From Symbiodinium natans (Eukaryota; Sar; Dinophyceae; Suessiales; Symbiodiniaceae), in contig CAJNDS010002452.1 in assembly GCA_905221605.1 (NCBI GenBank), positions 355,501-417,774 on the forward strand: a stretch of 62,274 nt of DNA, read 5' to 3'. The notes beneath the pieces are model-generated. The model was not told where the DNA came from and made no database searches. It saw only the letters and a program-made list of their open reading frames with translations. Below are positions 10,747 to 21,775 of the stretch, piece after piece (within the stretch, counting starts at the first letter, position 1; each line of letters starts with the position of its first letter). The translations under genes and the position numbers were made by a program.

Positions 10747-10961
10747 AGACAGCCCGCGAAAGCCTGAAGGAAGCTGCACAGACGAGCTTTGAGATTTTGG
10801 AAGCAGCCGGCCTCTTCTCGTCGTATGGCAAGGAAAACTGTACTGGCCCCCTTTTATGGGCTCTGGAGCCAAAAGAAGCAGCAGCATCCTTTGATACCCA
10901 CGCGCAGCACCCCGAAATCACCCTGATGTGTGTGGATGGCGCCACTTGCACTGCAGAGTGA
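10747..10961 (+). CDS. Terminal exon of an unidentified plus-strand gene
   Basis: Starts at an AG acceptor (GTTAG) and runs 70 codons to TGA at 10,961 without needing an ATG. It reads ESLKEAAQTSFEILEAAGLF, later YGKENCTGPLLWALEPKEAA, and ends CVDGATCTAE. Composition and third-base use are convincing. No family was recognised. It probably follows the exon at 10,085-10,232, and is convergent with the minus-strand exon at 11,075. Confidence 0.58.
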
Positions 10962-10997
10962 TGACAAGATGCAGCTCTAGGCTCAAGAAAGCTCCCC

Positions 10998-11062
10998 TCA
11001 GCCCTAAACCCTAAACCCTAAACCCTAAACCCTAAACCCTAAACCCTAAACCCTAAACCCTC
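10998..11062 (-). repeat. Telomere-type array between convergent coding stretches
   Basis: Nine CCCTAAA units between a plus-strand stop codon at 10,961 and a minus-strand exon beginning at 11,075. Confidence 0.95.
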
Positions 11063-11074
11063 AGCCTCAAAGGC

Positions 11075-11218
11075 CGGGGAGCCGAAGCACTGGCATCACT
11101 TGCCCCTTTTTTCCGCCTCCGCCACGTCAGGCTTGTAGCAAGGGCCTGGTATGCTGCCCTCTTGGCGCGGATCTCGGGCCTCACCAGGCTTGTAAAGTTG
11201 CGGAGGGTCGTGTTACAG
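11075..11218 (-). CDS. Coding-like exon, basic protein
   Basis: The minus-strand frame reads NTTLRNFTSLVRPEIRAKRA, then YQALATSLTWRRRKKGASDA. It is open for about 48 codons and rich in Arg/Lys, suggesting nucleic-acid binding or a targeting region, but no domain was recognised. The opposite strand is interrupted by stops. Confidence 0.55.
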
Positions 11219-11786
11219 GGGCTTTTTGGCCGTGAAGCTGGCGTGTTCTTGCACCTCCTGATGGGGTTGTCTCGGCATTAACTGCACGTGATGCTGAGAT
11301 TGTCTGGTCAACTCCAGGGATTCCGGGCACAGGGAACAAGGAGGCGTGTTAATGCAACACATTGTCTAAGTCTGAACATCAACTCAACAACATCTGCCTT
11401 TTTGAAAGAGCGGCTCAACCTTTCCACTCGGGCGGGGACCTACTCCGATGCGTAAAGCTGCAGTGTGTTACACAGCAGCGCCTGCGGTAGGACCACCAAA
11501 GCATCAAACCTCCGGGCCCTGAATCCAACGCCCTTGAGGACGTAAGGGGGCCTATCCAAAGGAGGAAAAGGGTTGTATAAGGGGAGTATAAAGGGGGGTA
11601 TCAGGGGTGTATAAGGTGTAAGAGGGGTATGAGGGGGTATAAGGGGGGTATAAGGGGTGGATGCCCTTAACTGGAGATCCCCTTCCATTCTCCACCGAGC
11701 GGCGCCGAAGCCAATACCAGAAACGCATGAATCGACGGAGCAGCCAAAGGCTAACAAACCTTCCAAGGCTTGTGTTTCAGGTTCCC

Positions 11787-11892
11787 AGGTCTTGCAAAAC
11801 CCCTTAATGAAGGAATATACCCTAATTTATACTAAGGATCCAACATCATGAGTTCGGGTATATTCCTCAATTAAGGGGTTTTGGAAGATCTG
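11787..11892. repeat. 106-bp palindromic element (MITE-like)
   Basis: The first 38 bases (from CCAGGTCTTGCAAAACCCC) are matched by the reverse complement of the last 38 with about five mismatches. The loop between them is about 30 bp. The arm includes GGAATATACCC. It has the form of a miniature inverted-repeat element or a stable hairpin. Confidence 0.85.
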
Positions 11893-12060
11893 GGTTCAGG
11901 GGCCGGCTTCCTTGCCTCGACATGAACTGATCTGTGGACAGGTACAGTCTCGAGCACACAATACCAGAACATTTCCAACGTCACAGCTTTCCAACGGTGG
12001 TTCTCAAGAACCTGAGCACTCCTGTTCGAGGCTGTGTTAGTTGCTAGAGACGTCCTGCTC
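11893..12060 (-). CDS. Coding-like exon, unidentified
   Basis: The minus-strand frame reads NTASNRSAQVLENHRWKAVT then LEMFWYCVLETVPVHRSVHV. It ends against the palindromic element at 11,787-11,892. Family unknown. Confidence 0.47.
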
Positions 12061-12292
12061 ATTCGCTCTGTCACTCATCGAGTTCAGAGTCAGATACCAT
12101 GAGATACCAGTCCCTAAACCCCAAACCCCAAACCCTAAACCCTGGCGGGCCTTATCAGCGCAGCAACCAGCAAGCAAGCGGCAGCGGCGAGGAACCTGTG
12201 AGCGGCGTGGCTCCAGCACGACGGTGCAGCTGGCCCCTGGCCCCCTTTTAGGGAGAGGGCCCTTTATATATGGTTCAGCGTCGAGCGTCCTG

Positions 12293-12735
12293 GGCCCCCC
12301 CCCCCCCCCCAATGGTATCCCCCCCCCCCCCAAGTCTACTCTACGGTCCCTAAACCCTAAACCCTAAACCCTAAACCCTAAACCCTAAACCCTAAACCCT
12401 AAACCCTAAACCCTAAAACCTAAACCCTAACCCTAAACCCTAAACCTTAAGTCTTAAACCTTAAACCCTAAACCCTAAAACCCTGAACCCTAAACCCTAA
12501 CCCTAAAACCAACCCCCAACCACACCACAGGGGGGGGGGGATCATCTTAGTACCCCATCCGCGGGGAAAACCCTAAACCCTAAACCCTAAACCCTAAACC
12601 CTAAACCCTAAACCCTCCCTAAAACCCGTAAACCCTAAACCCTAAACCCTAAAACCCTAAAACCCTAAAACCCTAAACCCTAAACCCTAAACCCTAAAAC
12701 CAACCCCCAACCACACCACAGGGGGGGGGGGGGGT

Positions 12736-12780
<45 letters not shown>
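12293..12780. repeat. Inverted C-run/G-run arms around telomere-type arrays
   Basis: At 12,293-12,332 a C-run encloses AATGGTATCC. At 12,720-12,780 a G-run encloses GGTACCATTGG, the reverse complement. Between lie CCCTAAA arrays (12,342-12,500 and 12,571-12,700) and two direct copies of a segment including CAACCACACCACAGGGG (12,509 and 12,694). Confidence 0.8.
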
Positions 12781-13089
12781 GCCGGGGCTTAATATATATA
12801 TATATTATATATATATAGATATGTGTTTTTATATATATGTATATATTATACGAATATGTAGATAAAGGTATAGATATAATATATATATGCTCACCCCCCC
12901 CCCCCTCGACAGACCCCGGAAGCGAAAAAAAGGCTGAGGGCGCGACGGACAGCATAGCTGCACACAGTAGCCAGACACGTTACCACACAATAGAGCATAT
13001 TTTTGTTCGATTAGTACGGCTTTGTGTTCGCAATGAAAGATGCAGACAGACGTGAGAAGGACGAATGCTGTAAGGACCTGAACAATTTG

Positions 13090-14285
13090 CTCGACATCGT
13101 GGATTGCTATTAATTTTAATAAGGTTGCTCTTAGTTTTACTTGGGTTCCTATTAAGTTTATTAGGATTCATAGGCTTCGTATGAGTTCAATAGGAATCCT
13201 GTTTACATCAATAGGAACCCCATTAAAATGAATGAGAACCCTATTGAAATTAAGACGAGTCTTTTTTGAAAACTTAGTAAGAATCCTAGTACAATTAATA
13301 AGAACCTGGTTGAAATACGTAGAAGCTCCTATTAAAATTTCTTGGCGTCCTAAATTCAGAGGAACCATAGGAAGGCCATTCAAATGAATAGGAACCCTTT
13401 TGAATTCATAGGAATGCTATTAAAATTAATAGGAACCCTACAAAAGAATCTATGAATTCTTTTTAAGAGTAACAGGAATCCGTGTAACATGAAGATGAAT
13501 CCTATTAAAGGATTAAGAGGAGCCAATAAAATTCTATAAAAAAAGTAATGTGGACCCTTCAAAACTTAAAACACTAAGAGTCGTACTGTTAGAATTATAA
13601 TAAACACTATTAACACATTTAATTAACAGGATTGCTAAAAAAACAAATGAGAGTTACAATAACATTACTTCGAGTCCAATTGAAATGAATAGGGAACAGG
13701 ATTTAAAAATATAATCGGAGCACTGTGAATCTAGTAGGAATCCTATGAACATTATTAGGAATCCTGTCAACATGAATGAGCAACCCTGTTAAAATGAATA
13801 CGAAGCCTATTCCAATTAATCAGAAGCCTTTTTAAATGAATAGGAAGCTTGTCAAAGCAAAAGGAACCCAATTAGAAATTGTAAGACATCTTATGAAAAT
13901 GAATAAGAAGCCTATTGAAATTAATAGGAATATGTATAAAATTTGTTATGAAGCTTTTTAAATTTCTAAGACTTTTATTAAAACTAACTAGGAAGAAGAA
14001 TGTTATTACAATTACTCAGAATCGTCTTCCAATTATTTGGCATTTGATTAAAATGAATAGGAATCAATATTAAACCCAATAAAGTCCTTTAACAGGCATC
14101 CTTTAAAATCTGATACGAACCCCATTAAACAAATACAGGAATCCCATTGCCATTGAAAATCACTTAGAATGCTAGTAAAATGATTAGGAGTCTTGTTAAT
14201 TCAATAAGGACTCCCGTTAAAGTGAACAGGAGAATTATTAAATTTAATAGGCAGCCTCAAACATAATAAGGAATCATATAAGAAC
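13090..14285. repeat. Degenerate AT-rich minisatellite, ~21-24-bp unit
   Basis: Consensus near AATAGGAAYCCTATTAAAAT, repeated about 50 times with heavy drift. It is low GC and has no coding signal. Open frames across it simply repeat N-P-I-K-type residues. A relative with a ~33-bp period occurs at 27,210-27,660. Confidence 0.88.
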
Positions 14286-14329
14286 CCCTGAAAAACTCTT
14301 ATCAAAAATCCAGTTTATAAAAATCCAAA

Positions 14330-16450
14330 AATCCAAACATCCAAACATCCACCCCAAAGGTTTGGATTTTTGGAAACTCGAGCGGGAGCCTCAAAATCCA
14401 AAAATCGAGCAAATTCCTCGAGTTTCCAAAATTCAAAAAATCCAAAAAAATCCACCCCAAGGTTTGGAATTTTGGAAACTCGAGGAATTTGCTCGATGTT
14501 TTGATTTTGAGGCTCCCGCTCGAGTTTCCAATTTCATATTTCTCATGAGTGTAGAACCCCTAAAAGAATCTCACCAAAACCTGAGTTTCCAAAAACCCAA
14601 AAATCCAAAAATCCCAACCCAAGTTTCGGATTTTTGGAAACTCGAGGAATTTGCTCAAAATCCAAAAAACCCAAAATTCCTCGAGTTTCCAAATTCCAAA
14701 AACCCAAAATCCCAACCCCAGTTTCGGATTTTTGGAAACTCGAGGAATTTGCTCAAAATCCAAAAAAACCCAAAATTCCTCGAGTTTCCAAAATTCCCAA
14801 AATCCAAAAATTCCCAACCCCAGTTTCGGATTTTTGGAAACTCGAGAATTTGATTTCTCGAGCAAAATCCCAACCCCCCAGTTTCGGATTTTGGAAATCG
14901 AGGAATTTGCTCAAAAATCCACAAAAACCCAAAATTCCTCGAGTTTCCAAAAATTCCAAAATCCAAAAATCCCAACCCCAGTTTCGGATTTTTGGAAACT
15001 CGAGGAATTTGCTCAAAATCCAAAAAAAACCCAAAATTCCTCGAGTTTCCAAAATTCCAAAATCCAAAAATCCCAACCCCAGTTTCGGATTTTTGGAAAC
15101 TCGAGGAATTTTGCTCAAAATCCAAAAAACCCAAATTCCTCGAGTTTCCAAAATTCCAAAATCCAAAAATCCCAACCCCAGTTTCGGATTTTTGGAAACT
15201 CGAGGAATTTGCTCAAAATCCAAAACCCCAAATTCCTCGAGTTCCAAAATTCCAAAAATCCAAAAATCCCACCCCCAGTTTCGGATTTTTGGAAACTCGA
15301 GAATTTGCTCAAAATCCAAAAAAACCCAAAATTCCTCGAGTTTCCAAAATTCCAAAAATCCAAAAATCCCAACCCCAGTTTCGGATTTTTGGAAACTCGA
15401 GGAATTTGCTCAAAAACCACAAAAACCCAAAATTCCTCGAGTTTCCAAAATTCCAAAAATCCAAAAATCCCAACCCCAGTTTCGGATTTTTGGAAACTCG
15501 AGGAATTTGCTCAAAATCCCAAAAAACCCAAAATTCCTCGAGTTTCCAAAATTCCAAAAATCCAAAAATCCCAACCCCAGTTTCGGATTTTGGAAACTCG
15601 GGAATTTGCTCAAATCAAAAAACCCAAAATTCCTCGAGTTTCCAAAATTCCAAAATCCAAAAATCCCAACCCAGTTCGGATTTTTGGAAACTCGAGGAAT
15701 TTGCAAAATTCCTCGAGTTTCCAAAATCCAAAAAATCCAAAATCCCAACCCAGTTTTCGGATTTTTGGAAACTCGAGGAATTTGGTTTTCAAAATCCAAA
15801 AACCCAAATTCCTCGAGTTTCCAAAAATCCGAAATGGGGTTGGGTTTTGGATTTTGGAATTTTGGAAACTCGAGGAATTTGGGTTTTTGTGGATTTTGAG
15901 CAAAATTCCTCGAGTTTCCAAAAATCCGAAATTGGGATTTTTGGATTTTTGGAATTTTGGAAACTCGAGGAATTTTGGGTTTTTTTGGATTTTGAGCAAA
16001 TTCCTCGAGTTTCCAAAAATCCGAAACTGGGGTTGGGATTTTTGGATTTTTTTTTGGGAATTTTTGGTTTTTTTGGATTTTGAGCAAATTCCTCGAGTTT
16101 CCAAAAATCGAAACTGGGGTTGGGATTTTGGATTTTTGGATTTTGGAAACTCGAGGAATTTTGGGTTTTTTGGATTTTGAGCAAATTCCTCGAGTTTCCA
16201 AAAATCCGAAACTGGGGTTGGGATTTTTGGATTTTTGGAATTTTTGGAAACTCGAGGAATTTTGGGTTTTTGGATTTTGAGCAAATTCCTCGAGTTTCCA
16301 AAATCGAAACTGGGGTTGGGATTTTTTTGGATTTTTGGATTTTGAAACTCGAGGAAACTGTTTTTTTTTGGATTCAATTCCTCGAGTTTCCAAAAATCCG
16401 AAACTTGGGTTCTTTTGGAGTTTCGGATTTTTGGAAACTCGAGGAATTTT
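14330..16450. repeat. ~100-bp palindromic satellite with one strand switch
   Basis: About twenty units. Each has AATTCCTCGAGTTTCCAAAA and, some 55 bp on, its reverse complement, plus a GTTTCGGATTTTTGGAAACT segment. From 14,590 to about 15,830 units face one way; from 15,835 to 16,440 they face the other, making the whole array one large inverted repeat. The long frames on both strands (up to about 500 codons) arise because the unit lacks stops. Confidence 0.93.
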
Positions 16451-16902
16451 GGAGTGGTGCTCTTCCCCCCCCCCCCCGCTTCCTGGACAGATCGGAAATA
16501 CAATTCCGGGGTCTGTCGAGGGGGGGGGGTGACCATATATATATATACCCGAATTCCGTCATTCCCTACTAAGCAAGAGCCAGCTAACCCGACAAGGACA
16601 GCATCCTCGGGCTGGGCTTCCCGGCACGATAAGGATTGGGGGCTTCCCCGGCAAGTCTTTGGCCGAGGCTGCCTCAGAGGCACTTGGGGGGGTTTAGGGT
16701 TCAGGGTTGCCGGTTTAGGGTTTAGGGGGAGGGGGGGGTGGGGGAGGGGGCAGGGCTCCGACTTCGGGCATACGAGCTTGCTGGCATACTAGACTAGCTT
16801 GCGAACTTACTTGCTTACTGGCCAGCTTAAGTTTGGCACCCGCTTCGAGTTGCTCACATACCACTTCATGCTCCCCTGAGCAGCAGCGACACATAAAATC
16901 AC

Positions 16903-16976
16903 CTCGCCGGACACGCCTTTTCCTTTTGCCGGACGTATTCCTGGATCGCAATCGCCGCCGCCTCTTCCTTGGCGGG
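16903..16976 (-). CDS. Short exon with an IQ-like helix
   Basis: After a CCAAG acceptor, the minus strand reads EEAAAIAIQEYVRQKEKACP, then ends at TGA or a GT donor (GAGGTGATTT). The AIAIQEYVRQ piece resembles an IQ calmodulin-binding motif but lacks the full basic spacing. Unidentified gene. Confidence 0.38.
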
Positions 16977-17439
16977 GAGAAAGAACAACAATGACTTGAT
17001 GCGAACTCCATGATGTGGAAACTCACTGACGCCTACGAGGAAGGTCGCGGTGAGAGCATGAGACGTGAAGGCTGGAGATCCAGAACCCCCCCCCCCCCAA
17101 AAAAAGGGGGTCAAGAAGGATAGGGGAATTGACGAAAATCCGCTGAGGCATTGGGTCGTAGATGTCTGGGTAGCACAAAAAAGCTGTGCGCCCCTTTATT
17201 TTGCACTTTTTGGCCTGACATGGGTACCCCGCCTAGCCGACAAGAGTCCGGGAGCAAACGGTGCATCAGGACCAGGGGGCACTTCAGCCTGGCATAGGGG
17301 CCGCCCCCCCAACCTCGGGGCCTGTTCCCCTCCCACACCGCACCTGCCCCCGGCCCCCTGTATGTTACAGAAGCTCAAGCCGAGGCGGGGCACATAGCGT
17401 TAAAATTATGGACCCCTTCTACGGACCCCCAAAGAGGAC

Positions 17440-17470
17440 CGCCAAGAAGGTACCCCTAATTTCGGAAACG
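17440..17470 (-). repeat. Dispersed family A fragment
   Basis: AAGGTACCCCTAATTTCGGAAACG matches the terminal part of the family only. Confidence 0.6.
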
Positions 17471-17589
17471 AAGGGGCTGAGCGGTGCTTACCGTGCTAAG
17501 CCGAATCTTATTTACTCAGGAAACGACACCTCATGGGGATACTGCTGCGAATCACACAAGGATACATAAGGTGCATTCCTCAATCTTGG

Positions 17590-17714
17590 GATATTTGCCC
17601 GATTGCAGCAAAGTTGACCCTTGCAGAACGAGATTCCCAGGCTTTGGCGCGCGATGACCCTGCAGGGGTCGCCTCGCTGTCTTGCTCGACCTGGGCATCC
17701 AGAGAACCCTGAGC
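17590..17714 (+). CDS. Coding-like exon, plus strand
   Basis: The plus-strand frame reads IAAKLTLAERDSQALARDDP, then AGVASLSCSTWASREP and a stop. A further plus-strand piece at 17,880-17,979 (AAKKASSEGTSPSSAREAWD, stop TAG) could be the terminal exon of the same gene if the first ends at a donor. Unidentified. Confidence 0.45.
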
Positions 17715-18659
17715 CGAAAGACCCCCCAAAAGGCCCCCCAAAAAAACCCAGAAACCTAGAAACCCTGGAGACCCTATCATGAACCCCACACAAATCCTAG
17801 AAACCCTACCATGAACCCCAAAACCTATGAACCCTAAACCCTCGGTGAACCTGACACTTCCTAGGTAAATCAACCCGCGCCCCGGAGCGCAGTGTGCCTC
17901 CTGGCCCTCGAAGGCAGCCAAGAAGGCTTCGAGCGAGGGGACCTCCCCTTCTTCTGCCAGAGAAGCCTGGGATTCTTAGAAAGGGTTTAGGGTTTAGGGT
18001 GAAGGTGGGCATAGGGGGGGTTATAAGGGGGTGTTTAAGGAGGGCATAAGGGGGTATGCGGTCCAGGGTTGCCTTTTTGCTACAGATTGTGGACCAGAAA
18101 CGGAGAGAACAAGAAAAAAAAAGGCTGTTGCCATAAATGCAGCAAGCTGCGTTCTTGGAAACGAGCACTTCGTTTTGAAGCCTGCCAAACGCCATGTCAT
18201 GTCCATCCAGACCCTAGAGCCCTACGTACTAGCACGCACCTCAAAAACGAAGGCCCAAAACCCGCTTCGATTTGAGAATTCGTAGATATACTCATGAATA
18301 CCTTCTCCTTGTTTCTACAGGGATCATGTAGTGGTCGGCCATGGCTCGAGCCCAAGCTTTCTTTGTCTGGGCTGGGTTTTTCGTGAACCCTTTGCGAAAC
18401 AATCCCACACGTGAACCTAGGAAAGGAAAACAGAACCTCCCCAGGGTGTTGTTGTTCTGGCGACGTGGAGGCACGCAGCAGCGCACTGAGCCATGAACCC
18501 TGCATCAGCGCCCTTTAACCTTGAACCCCCCCTTTTAACCCTGAACCCCTCCCCAACCCCACAAGCCCCAGAAGCCGTATAAACCCTAAGCCCCGTCGGC
18601 CCTAAACCTGAAAATCTGTACCGAAAACAGAAGCCCTTAAACCTCAACTCTGAAGCCCA

Positions 18660-18790
18660 AACCCCGAAACCTTAATAACCCTAAGCCCTAAGCCCTAAGC
18701 CCTAAACCCTAAACCCTAAACCCTGAACCCTAAACCCTAAACCCTGAACCCTGAACCCCAAACCCTAGACCTTAACCCCAAACCCCAAAC
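18660..18790 (-). repeat. Degenerate telomere-type array
   Basis: CCCTAAA, CCCTGAA, CCCTAAG and CCCCAAA units, immediately downstream of the last SGNH exon. Confidence 0.88.
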
Positions 18791-18810
18791 CCTGAAGCTT
18801 CGCCCTCTGC

Positions 18811-20883
18811 CTGGACACCAGGGGCTCCAAGAGGTCAGCAAGTCGGGCGCCCAGCAGCCGCGACCCCGCGGCTGTGAAGTGCACGCCATCCCGTTCCCAG
18901 AGCCCTGAAAAGGGTTCAGGGTTTAGGGTTTAGGGTTTAGGGTTTAGGGTTTAGGGTTTAGGGTTTAGGGTTTAGGGTTTAGGGTTTAGGGTTTGCTGTG
19001 ATAGGGCGTAGATGCTGTGAAGGTTAGGTTTCGGAACAAGCTCGAAAGCTGCGTGAGGTGCTGAAGAGCAACTTTGGCCCGATTGTGGAGGGCCATCTAA
19101 CACTTTTCTCCCACCCCACTCCGTCCAAGGCGGCAAAGCCACCCAAACCTATTCCTTTTAGGGTTCAGGCCTAAACGCATTCAAAACTTTGATGTTGGTT
19201 GAATCCGAGAGTCAAGGGTGCCAGCAAGGTCTCGAGGGGGGGCGGGGCACAAACAGAGAGGGGGTCAGGGGGGCCAGCGGGGCCAGCAGGCCAGGGGGGG
19301 GCCAAGGGGGGGAGAGGTAGAAAAACTGATTTTTGAGCGCCCGCCCTGCCTGGGTCGGCCTGAGGCCCCCTGGTCCCTGAGCACGCTGCGGCGACAGGTC
19401 CGGGTCCTCCTGGCCTTGGGGCCCGGGGGGTACCCCCCCAAAAAGGCCAGCGCCGCTGGCTGAAGGGGGGGGGAGGAGAACGTGTTGCGGTACCGGGCCC
19501 ATGCTGTGGGAGGCGGGCAAGCGACCTGGGTCGGCTTGTGCCACCGAGGTCAAAGGGCTTAAGCGCCGCCCCCCAACGTAGGGGGGCGGCCTAGGCCCTG
19601 AGTTTAGGGTTTAGGGGTAGGGTTTAGGGTTTGAGGGTGTAGGAGGATTTTGGGGCTTCAGGGGTCTTAGGGTTTTAGGGGTAAGGGTTTCAGGGTTTTG
19701 GAGTGGGGGTTGAGATCCTAACATAAGTAAAGCAAAAGGTATTTTCTTCGATCACCTCACCCGAAGACGAACCCATTTATGGGTCGTCCTACCCCCTAGC
19801 GAACGACAGGTGGAAAGCCTTGGAGAGCATGAAGTCTATTTCAGTCGTTACAGCCCTAAACCCTAAACCCTAAACCCTAAACCCTAAAGCTTCCAAGATG
19901 AAACGGTCTTTACGTGTATTGCATGGGGACTACGTTGCGGCCGGTCTTGCCCCAACCCCCCCTCCCCCCCCTTGAAAAGAAACGCAGCTTCAGGCTTCCC
20001 CCGTCATTGGGCGGCAAATGGGGGTTGTGCCCTTTTTGGGGGGTCCCTTTAAGTTCTATTTGGGGCATAAAAGGACTCCCACTTTGGGAGATACCCAAAT
20101 AATTGAAGCCCAGTCTCCAGCCCCCCGGCTCCTCGGACCGTAGGGCATCAGGGCCACCGTGTTGATGAAGAGTTCAGGCTTGGTCCAAGCGTCCGAACTC
20201 TCGCAACTCTCCGTGCATCCTTCTGCCACTTTGGTCCATGCGGCCAGGGACGCATTCACGGCCCGCTTCCGCGCCGCCAGCGCCGGAATCCGAGCCACGT
20301 TCCAGCCTCCGGCATCCGGGATGCCCAGCGCCACCGTTCTCACGCCGGCTTGATGGCAGATGCCATGGAGGCCACGGATGGCTGCAGCGATCTCCTCAGG
20401 AGGAGCGGTGGTCCCCAGGTCGTTGGTGCCAGCCATGAGGAGAACCAGATCCACCTTATCCTTGGAGTGAAGGAGGGGCAGGAGCCCTGAGCCCCAACGA
20501 CTTCCCAAGGTCTCCAGGACCAACGGCTCCTCTGCGGCGGCCAGCATCTGCCAAGCAGTCGAGGCACACAAGCCGCAGATCGTCGCCTCGACCTGGTACC
20601 CTGAGACTCAAAGACGCGTGGTTTAGGGTTTAGGGTTTAGGGTTTAGGGTTTAGGGTTTAGGGTTTAGGGTTTAGGGTTTAGGGACTGGAAGTGTACATC
20701 ATAGCACGAACTCCCTCGCTGACTGTACCTGCACCTTGGACCCATGAACCCATCTGATGCCCATCTTCCAAGGTTGATCCGGGCCGCCCATAGATTCCAG
20801 TGATTGGCAGAGCGCCTCCCCAAACGGCACCATTGAGGGAGCACCGGCCGTTAGCGAGTCTCCATAGATCAGCATTCGGAGAC
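18811..20883 (-). CDS. SGNH/GDSL hydrolase (esterase-lipase family)
   Basis: Hydrolyses ester bonds of lipids or carbohydrates using Ser-Asp-His; substrate unknown. Exons on the minus strand: 20,883-20,735 carries block I (MLIYGDSLTAG, nucleophile Ser in GDSL); 20,592-20,118 carries block III (VLLMAGTNDLG, oxyanion Asn) and a later VALMPYGP; 18,904-about 18,811 carries block V (LWERDGVHFTAAGSRLLG, catalytic Asp and His in DGVH). Joins keep frame with donors GT, then GA, and AG before G. All catalytic blocks are present in order and the product is about 240 residues, normal for the family. The true start may be the ATG at 20,875 or an unseen upstream exon. The C-terminus may run into the following array to a TAG or be spliced on. 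Confidence 0.82.
18915..18993 (+). repeat. Telomere-type array in an SGNH intron
   Basis: Eleven TTTAGGG units just upstream of the exon carrying the DGVH block. Confidence 0.95.
19030..19163 (+). CDS. Plus-strand coding-like exon inside an SGNH intron
   Basis: After a GTTAG acceptor the plus strand reads VSEQARKLREVLKSNFGPIV, then EGHLTLFSHPTPSKAAKPPK. The helix-strand pattern and NFGPI-E look like part of an RNA-recognition motif, but RNP motifs are not complete. The antisense frame is also open, so this is moderate evidence. Confidence 0.42.
20622..20685 (+). repeat. Telomere-type array in an SGNH intron
   Basis: Nine perfect TTTAGGG units between the first and second SGNH exons. Confidence 0.95.
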
Positions 20884-21664
20884 CTTCAGGGCTTCAGCTG
20901 ACTTTCGCTGTTCAAGAATGAACACCCCACCCCCCTCCCTCCCTCAATGACCCAAATAATGACTTAAATCCGAAGAGGCTGCCTGCTCTGTGCGCCGAGG
21001 GAACGTGAAGCAAGGCACTTGGTCTGTCAGCTGGCACTTGGCTCAAGACCCGCATCACACAGCAACGCTCTTGCAGCTTGAGGGTGGTCAAATGTCAAGA
21101 GCAATTCTTGGCAGCCATGGCTTCAGATCTCCACGCGACATGCTTGCGTACTGAGCCCGACAAAAGGGCAGCGATGCACAGGAATGGGGAGTTTCTCCTC
21201 CGGACGCTTCCGAAGCTTAGCCTCCCTCTCCTTGGCACCGTATCCCTCACCCCCCGAATGGAAAAACCTCCAGCGCAGCGCTAACATGTCAGAATTCGAA
21301 CTGTAAGGTTCTTGTTTTCTGGGCGGCGCGGTTACTCATAGGAGCAGTTGCTTACCCTAAGCCCTAAACCCTAAACCCTATAAACCCTAAACCCTAAACC
21401 CTAAACCCAAACCCCCCAAACCCTCAGCAAGTCAGCTTGCGAGGCTGCGACCGGCTTGGGCGCCTCCACCTCGAGCATGGGTTTAGGCCTTAGGGGCCTT
21501 TCGGGTTTATCCCTAGATCCTAAACCCTAAACCCTAAACCCTAACACCTAGGGTGGGCGGGGTTCGTAGGGCAATAGAGCTTGCAGTAGAAGGAAGCATT
21601 CTGAATAAACTCTACGACTCTTAGCCCTAGCAGTTCCAGGGTGGTTCCGACTGACTCGATTCGG

Positions 21665-21775
21665 ACTGCTTCTCTATATTCCCCTTAGAACCTTAATAAC
21701 AAAGTATGTTTAATATCCTCTCGAGATTTATATCAACAAAAGTTTAAAAAATGATTACTCCGTGGATATAGTTCT
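21665..21775. repeat. Dispersed AT-rich segment, family C
   Basis: TATTCCCCTTAGAACCTTAATAA recurs at 55,152-55,175, and TTTAATATCCTCTCGAG… resembles the first 60 bases of the window. A low-copy dispersed family of unknown nature. Confidence 0.45.

Larger units (their letters stand above)
12865..16545. mobile_element. 3.7-kb repeat composite with inverted termini
   Basis: The left end (ATATATATG, a C-run, then CTCGACAGACCCCGGAA at about 12,881-12,920) recurs inverted at about 16,502-16,545. Between them lie an AT-rich minisatellite and a palindromic satellite. No transposase frame was seen. It may be a non-autonomous element or two unrelated copies of a motif flanking satellites; the mobile label is inference. 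Confidence 0.45.

Noticed and set aside
14362-16683. ORFs of up to about 500 codons on both strands
   Set aside because: They lie inside the 100-bp palindromic satellite and repeat the same residues in every frame; the unit simply lacks stops.
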